DNA of 52,877 nucleotides from JAXDJJ01 sp034665745 (GTDB lineage Bacteria; Actinomycetota; CADDZG01; WHSQ01). The notes beneath the pieces were generated by a model. It saw nothing but the letters and a program-made list of their open reading frames with translations, had not been told where the DNA came from and searched no databases. Shown here piece after piece: positions 49,168-52,877 of this stretch; positions within the stretch are counted from its first letter, which is position 1, and every line of letters starts with the position of its first letter. The DNA lies in assembly GCA_034665745.1 (NCBI GenBank), contig JAXDJJ010000054.1, forward strand, positions 1 through 52,877, written 5' to 3'. The translations under genes were made by a program, and so were the position numbers.

Positions 49168-51402
49168 ATGAACAAGCTCGTCGTTGCTCTCACGGTCATC
49201 GCACTCAGCATCATCGGCCTGCCTGCAGCTCACGCCGCCCCCGCGTGCTTCGGTCGTGCGCCGACGATCGTGGGGACCGACGAAGAAGACGAGCTCGAGG
49301 GCTCGAATGGCCCGGACGTGATCGTGGGTCTGGGCGGGAACGACTACATCTCTGGCCTTGGTGGCGATGACCTTCTCTGTGGTGGCGCCGGACGCGACCG
49401 TGTCGTCGGTGGTGAGGGCCAGGACCGCTTGAGCGGGGATGAAGATAACGACGGTTTGTACGGCCTGGGAGGCGCCGACGTCCTCGATGGTGGTGTGGGC
49501 GATGACTACCTGTCGGGAAGTACCGGCGGAGACACAGCGATCGGTGGTGCTGGCAACGACAGGTTCGACGGCGGTTTAGACAACGACAGTTTCGAGGGCG
49601 GTGCGGGCGACGACATAGTCCGCGCAGAGTTCGTTCGCGACGACCCAGACGACCCGAGCGACGCGACCGATGACGGTAGTGACCGACTCGCGGGAGGAGA
49701 AGGCTCGGACATCCTCGATTACCAAAGCTCGGGAAAACCGATGAACATCGATCTTCGCTCCGGCACTGCAAGCGGGTGGGGCAACGACGACTTCACTTCT
49801 TTCGAGGAGGTGGTCGGCTCCCATGACAACGACACGATCACCGGTGACGAAGACAACAACACCTTGGGCGGGGCGGGTGGCGACGATGTCATGGACGGCC
49901 GGGGTGGAACGGACACGGTGACGTTCCGAAGCAGGGTCATCGTGAATCTCTCCGGACGTACAGCATCCGGAGAAGGCCGCGACGACATCCTGAACTTCGA
50001 GAACGTTCGAGCTGGGTACAACAACGACATCATCATCGGGGATGCTGGCAACAACCGTCTCGACGGGGGCCTGGGCAGAGACACGATCCGCGGTCTCGAC
50101 GGTGACGATCGCTTGATCGGTGGGGAGAAGGTCTACGAGAAGCAGAGTGACAGCGACCGCTTATTCGGTGGAGCTGGTGATGACATCCTCGATGGGGGCC
50201 CGGGTGTCGACAACGGCGACTTCGGGACCTCGACCGACGGGGTCAACGCGTCTCTTATCACCGGCACCGCCACGGGCGAAGGCACAGACACGATGCTCTC
50301 GATCGAGAACCTCTGGGGTTCGGGCTACGACGACGTCCTTGTCGGAGACGATGGTGTCAACACGCTGGATGGTCGCTCCGGGAACGACACCACCTCAGGC
50401 ATGGGTGGCGAGGACATCTTGTTCGGCAGCAACGGCAACGACATCTTCGACGGCGGGGCCGGTGCCGACCTCTTTGACCTCGGACGTGCGACGGGACCGG
50501 TCACGGTCGACCTCGGCGCCGGAACGGGTTCGGGCCAGGGAACCGATGCATTCAGCAACATCGAGAACCTCGGAGGTTCGATCTACCCGGACGAGCTGAT
50601 CGGCGATGACGGACCCAACATCATCGATGGTCGGACGGCATCCGACTCGATCACCGGTGGTGGGGGAGACGACTTCCTGTGGGGCTCCAAAGGAGACGAC
50701 AGCCATGACGGAGGTGACGGGAACGACACGATCTTCGACGCCGAAGGCGACGACAGTGTCTCCGGTGGAGCCGGGAACGACCTCTTCTATCCCGGTCTCG
50801 GCAACGACTCGTATGAGGGCGGCGAGGGTGTGGACCTGCTCGACTTCCATTTCAGCTACTACAACGGAGTGACCGTCGACCTCGAAGCACACACGATAGA
50901 GACCACCGGCTCGACCGATGAGGACACGGTTGCAACCGTGGAGAACCTCATCGGCACCCCCCAAACGGATGAATTCTTCGGTGACGACGCGAACAATCAC
51001 TTCATCGGAAGTACCCAGAAGGATCAGCTGATCGGTCGGGGAGGCGATGACCTACTCGAACCCGGTCGCGGTGGCGACGTTGTCGATGGTGGCGACGGCA
51101 TCGACACGATCTCGTTCGCGACTCTCGAGCGTCCGGTCGCCGTCGATCTCCTCGCAGGTTTCTCGACAGGATCTGGCTCGAAGACCGTGCTGGCGATCGA
51201 GAACATCATCGGTTCGAAGTTCGGTGACGTGCTCCGCGGCGACAACGGACCGAACGTCATCACGGGGGGTGACGACGGTGACCTGATCGAGGGCGTGGGC
51301 GGCGATGACACCCTCGACGGCGAAGCGGGCTACGACACTCTCGATGGGGGAGAGGGCACCGATTCGTGCATGAACGCTGAGAGCAAGACCGCCTGCGAAT
51401 AG
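49168..51402 (+). CDS. Secreted RTX-repeat (hemolysin-type calcium-binding) protein
   Basis: A 744-residue protein with a Sec signal peptide (cleavage near AAHA-AP, residue 23), then CFGRAPTIVGT and calcium-binding nonapeptide repeats of the GGxGxDxLx type over most of its length. Six recurrent units of about 70-100 residues are visible, each built as a V-x-DL-x-TxxGxGxD strand, an IENLxGS segment and a DDxLxGDDGxNxLDG segment. It closes with TDSCMNAESKTACE. Calcium would fold the beta rolls outside the cell. A Sec signal and no C-terminal type-I secretion tail separate it from classic RTX toxins. TAGGAGGA precedes the ATG; a TAAGCGGT direct repeat lies upstream (49096 and 49118 region). Confidence 0.88.
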   Translation: MNKLVVALTVIALSIIGLPAAHAAPACFGRAPTIVGTDEEDELEGSNGPDVIVGLGGNDYISGLGGDDLLCGGAGRDRVVGGEGQDRLSGDEDNDGLYGLGGADVLDGGVGDDYLSGSTGGDTAIGGAGNDRFDGGLDNDSFEGGAGDDIVRAEFVRDDPDDPSDATDDGSDRLAGGEGSDILDYQSSGKPMNIDLRSGTASGWGNDDFTSFEEVVGSHDNDTITGDEDNNTLGGAGGDDVMDGRGGTDTVTFRSRVIVNLSGRTASGEGRDDILNFENVRAGYNNDIIIGDAGNNRLDGGLGRDTIRGLDGDDRLIGGEKVYEKQSDSDRLFGGAGDDILDGGPGVDNGDFGTSTDGVNASLITGTATGEGTDTMLSIENLWGSGYDDVLVGDDGVNTLDGRSGNDTTSGMGGEDILFGSNGNDIFDGGAGADLFDLGRATGPVTVDLGAGTGSGQGTDAFSNIENLGGSIYPDELIGDDGPNIIDGRTASDSITGGGGDDFLWGSKGDDSHDGGDGNDTIFDAEGDDSVSGGAGNDLFYPGLGNDSYEGGEGVDLLDFHFSYYNGVTVDLEAHTIETTGSTDEDTVATVENLIGTPQTDEFFGDDANNHFIGSTQKDQLIGRGGDDLLEPGRGGDVVDGGDGIDTISFATLERPVAVDLLAGFSTGSGSKTVLAIENIIGSKFGDVLRGDNGPNVITGGDDGDLIEGVGGDDTLDGEAGYDTLDGGEGTDSCMNAESKTACE

Positions 51403-51405
51403 TCC

Positions 51406-51411
51406 TAGTCT
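51406..51411 (+). promoter_or_regulatory. -10 element TAGTCT of the DUF72 gene
   Basis: TAGTCT is followed by six bases and the ATG at 51418. The GGGGG between them is too close to act as a ribosome-binding site. Leaderless arrangement. Confidence 0.5.
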
Positions 51412-51417
51412 CGGGGG

Positions 51418-52287
51418 ATGGGCGAGATCCTCATCGGAACCGCGTCGTGGACCGACAAGTCCCTGCTCGGTTCGGGTTGGTATCCCAAGGGTGTCGACTC
51501 GGCCGAGGAGCGACTGAAGTTCTATGCGACCCACTTCCCGCTGGTCGAGGTGGACTCGACCTATTACTTCCCGCCTAGCGAGAAGAACTCCGAGCTATGG
51601 GTCGAGCGCACCCCCGAGGACTTCACGTTCAACATCAAGGCGTTCTCATTGCTGACACAGCATCCGACGAAGGCTGAAGCTCTTTACAAGGACATGCCCA
51701 GGCCGGACAAGAGGAACATCTACCCGAAAGACCTCGAACCGAAAGTGATCGACGAAGTCTGGGACCGCTTCCTGTCGGCTCTCGAGCCTTTGGACGCAGC
51801 GGGAAAGCTCGGGGTGCTGTTGTTCCAGTTCCCGCCGTGGTTCACGATCTCGAAGGCGAACAAGGCATACGTGCTCGAGTGTGCCAAGCGTGCGTCCCCC
51901 ATGAACATCTGCGTCGAGTTCCGCAACAAGACGTGGATGGAGGAACGGAACGTTCAAGAGACCCTCGACTTCCTCGAGGGCCACGGCTTGCCATACGTGT
52001 GCGTCGACATGCCACAGGGCTTCAAGAGCTCGATCCCGCCGGTCATCGCAGCAACCGCAGACCTTGCGGTGATCCGCTTCCACGGCCATAACGCCGACGA
52101 GTGGGAATCGGGCAGTGTGCAACGGCGATTCGCTTATCTGTACTCGGAGAAAGAGCTGAAGAGCTGGGCCCCGAAGATCGAGAAGCTAGCTTCGGAGGCG
52201 AAAGAGACGCACGTTCTGATGAACAACTGCCACTCCAGCTATGCACAGCAGAACGCGAAAGAGCTCGCTGATCTGTTGAAGGTGTAG
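51418..52287 (+). CDS. DUF72 (YecE-like) TIM-barrel protein
   Basis: A 289-residue DUF72 protein: ILIGTASWTDKSLLGSGWYP, EERLKFYATHFPLVEVDSTYY, DFTFNIKAFSLLTQHPTKAE, GKLGVLLFQFPPWF, MNICVEFRNKTWM, YVCVDMPQGFKSSIPPV, VIRFHGHNADEWE and the C-terminal HVLMNNCHSSYAQQNAKELA. These are the conserved blocks of the family. The fold resembles endonuclease IV-type barrels, and function is unknown. The ATG lies 6 nt after TAGTCT. It follows the RTX gene by 15 bp but appears to have its own promoter. Confidence 0.88.
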   Translation: MGEILIGTASWTDKSLLGSGWYPKGVDSAEERLKFYATHFPLVEVDSTYYFPPSEKNSELWVERTPEDFTFNIKAFSLLTQHPTKAEALYKDMPRPDKRNIYPKDLEPKVIDEVWDRFLSALEPLDAAGKLGVLLFQFPPWFTISKANKAYVLECAKRASPMNICVEFRNKTWMEERNVQETLDFLEGHGLPYVCVDMPQGFKSSIPPVIAATADLAVIRFHGHNADEWESGSVQRRFAYLYSEKELKSWAPKIEKLASEAKETHVLMNNCHSSYAQQNAKELADLLKV

Positions 52288-52324
52288 CGCGCCCGACCTC
52301 GGGTGACTCTGGTCGCGACGGAAG

Positions 52325-52330
52325 TATGTT
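52325..52330 (+). promoter_or_regulatory. -10 element TATGTT of the last gene
   Basis: TATGTT is followed by six bases and a GTG at 52337; no ribosome-binding site. Leaderless arrangement. Confidence 0.5.
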
Positions 52331-52336
52331 GGGTGT

Positions 52337-52877
52337 GTGAAAAACTTTGTCCAGTTGCTCCGGCGATGGTGGCCCATCCCCGCTCTCCTGCTCATCAGCC
52401 TTGTCGTCCAGAAGACGCTGTTCGAGAGTCGACATGATGTCTCGGGGCACGCGGTCGGACATCTCAGCAGCAGCACGGCTATCTTTTTCGCCACTCCACT
52501 CGTTGTGATCTTGCTGTGGGTTCTTGGCGCAGATCGATTTCGACCTTCGATCCTTGCTGGTTGTGTTGTGTGGCTCGTGGGACTCGTCGGGGTACTCCTT
52601 GGCAACGTGCGTGTTGTAGATGCGATCGGATCCTCCGATTGGACCCTTGAAGAAGCAGACCGACTGGGCCCGGCCCGGCCCGGGTATGAGTCTGGCCACG
52701 ACCTCGCTCAGTGGGCGTCGTTTGTGGCCGTGGCCGGAGCTCTGCTACTCATCGCAGCGGTGTGGCGAAGGGGGGCTGTGAGTGGCCGGATCGCCGTCGT
52801 CAGCGCAGTGCTATCGGTTCTGATCCCACCGTGGATCTTCCCGGGTGCAGGTGTTGTCGTTCTCACGTTTGCTGTTG
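52337..52877 (+). CDS. Membrane protein, 3' end outside window
   Basis: An open frame of 180 codons from GTG 52337 runs off the window. It starts MKNFVQLLRRWWPIPALLLI and has at least five hydrophobic helices: LLLISLVVQ, STAIFFATPLVVILLWVLG, SILAGCVVWLVGLVGVLLG, WASFVAVAGALLLIAAVW and VVSAVLSVLIPPWIF. A polar loop (GSSDWTLEEADRLGPARPGY) lies between the third and fourth. Hydrophobic periodicity and the promoter layout support a real gene, in preference to the antisense frame at 52043-52699. No family is recognised. Confidence 0.7.
   Translation, partial: MKNFVQLLRRWWPIPALLLISLVVQKTLFESRHDVSGHAVGHLSSSTAIFFATPLVVILLWVLGADRFRPSILAGCVVWLVGLVGVLLGNVRVVDAIGSSDWTLEEADRLGPARPGYESGHDLAQWASFVAVAGALLLIAAVWRRGAVSGRIAVVSAVLSVLIPPWIFPGAGVVVLTFAV

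Noticed and set aside
49260..51360. Repetitive DNA resembling an array
   Set aside because: The periodicity is codon-level repetition of RTX nonapeptides; units vary and there are no identical repeats with unique spacers, so it is not CRISPR.
52043..52699. 218-residue open frame on the minus strand at the window end
   Set aside because: It overlaps the DUF72 gene and the promoter-bearing membrane-protein frame on the plus strand; its product is polar and featureless.

Overview
The window is a gene-dense, high-G+C chromosomal segment from a free-living member of the Actinomycetota. The clearest lineage marker is a SepH (DUF3071) septation gene. It is supported by a ROK glucokinase with ArsA-like and SRPBCC neighbours, an F420-type LLM oxidoreductase, an actinobacterial-style PfkA and many GTG/TTG starts. 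I see no insertion sequence, prophage, CRISPR array, tRNA or 16S/23S/5S rRNA gene. Both ends cut through genes for membrane proteins.

Layout. 1-3395: end of a membrane protein, a cobalamin riboswitch and a btuFCD-type ABC importer. 3411-3915: RNase P RNA and a compound terminator. 3922-8988: orphan GAF histidine kinase (-), RidA, DCC protein and small membrane protein (-), M20 peptidase and trpD. 8997-15383: an SOS-boxed DnaQ/GIY-YIG nuclease (-), diverging from an overlapping four-gene run (GAF-SpoIIE phosphatase, zinc ribbon, acyl-CoA racemase, NYN nuclease), then a second perfect SOS box before a small cysteine-rich protein. 15423-22410: sepH, an M48 protease, an acyl-CoA ligase, two secreted paralogue-domain proteins and panB. 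22440-28440: a long overlapping run (zinc-ribbon membrane protein, phosphoesterase, SRPBCC, ArsA/Get3 ATPase, CxxC protein), then glucokinase, a membrane protein and an LLM oxidoreductase. 28445-34555: a CsoR-type operator with copA, a 5'-3' exonuclease, a phosphoglycerate-mutase-like phosphatase, a conserved hypothetical protein, an aminotransferase and a GNAT. 34566-41707: TetR diverging from a cyclic-2,3-diphosphoglycerate-synthase-like protein plus alcohol dehydrogenase, then MFS, archaeal-type ornithine cyclodeaminase and esterase on the other strand, then a PlsC acyltransferase. 41694-52877: glpK and an RlpA/coiled-coil protein (-), PPi-signature pfkA, threonine aldolase, an anti-sigma-like ATPase, a TPP riboswitch with thiO-thiS-thiG, a large RTX-repeat secreted protein, a DUF72 protein and a partial membrane protein.

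Regulation is the most instructive part. Thirteen genes have a TANNNT hexamer ending 5-7 nt before an ATG or GTG, with little or no Shine-Dalgarno sequence, which points to leaderless mRNAs. Two of the window's promoters carry a LexA/SOS box immediately upstream of the hexamer, and the copA promoter carries a CsoR-like palindrome overlapping it. Genes inside operons mostly use ATGA, GTGA or TGATG overlaps. Vitamin genes (B12 uptake, thiamine synthesis) are under riboswitches. The thiO reading frame has no ATG, GTG or TTG at its expected start; an ATC sits there at good distance from the ribosome-binding site.

I do not see a complete new defence or biosynthetic system. The best leads are the SOS-controlled cysteine-rich protein, the secreted module pair, the ATC-start thiO and the pairing of archaeal-type enzymes between 35 and 40 kb.
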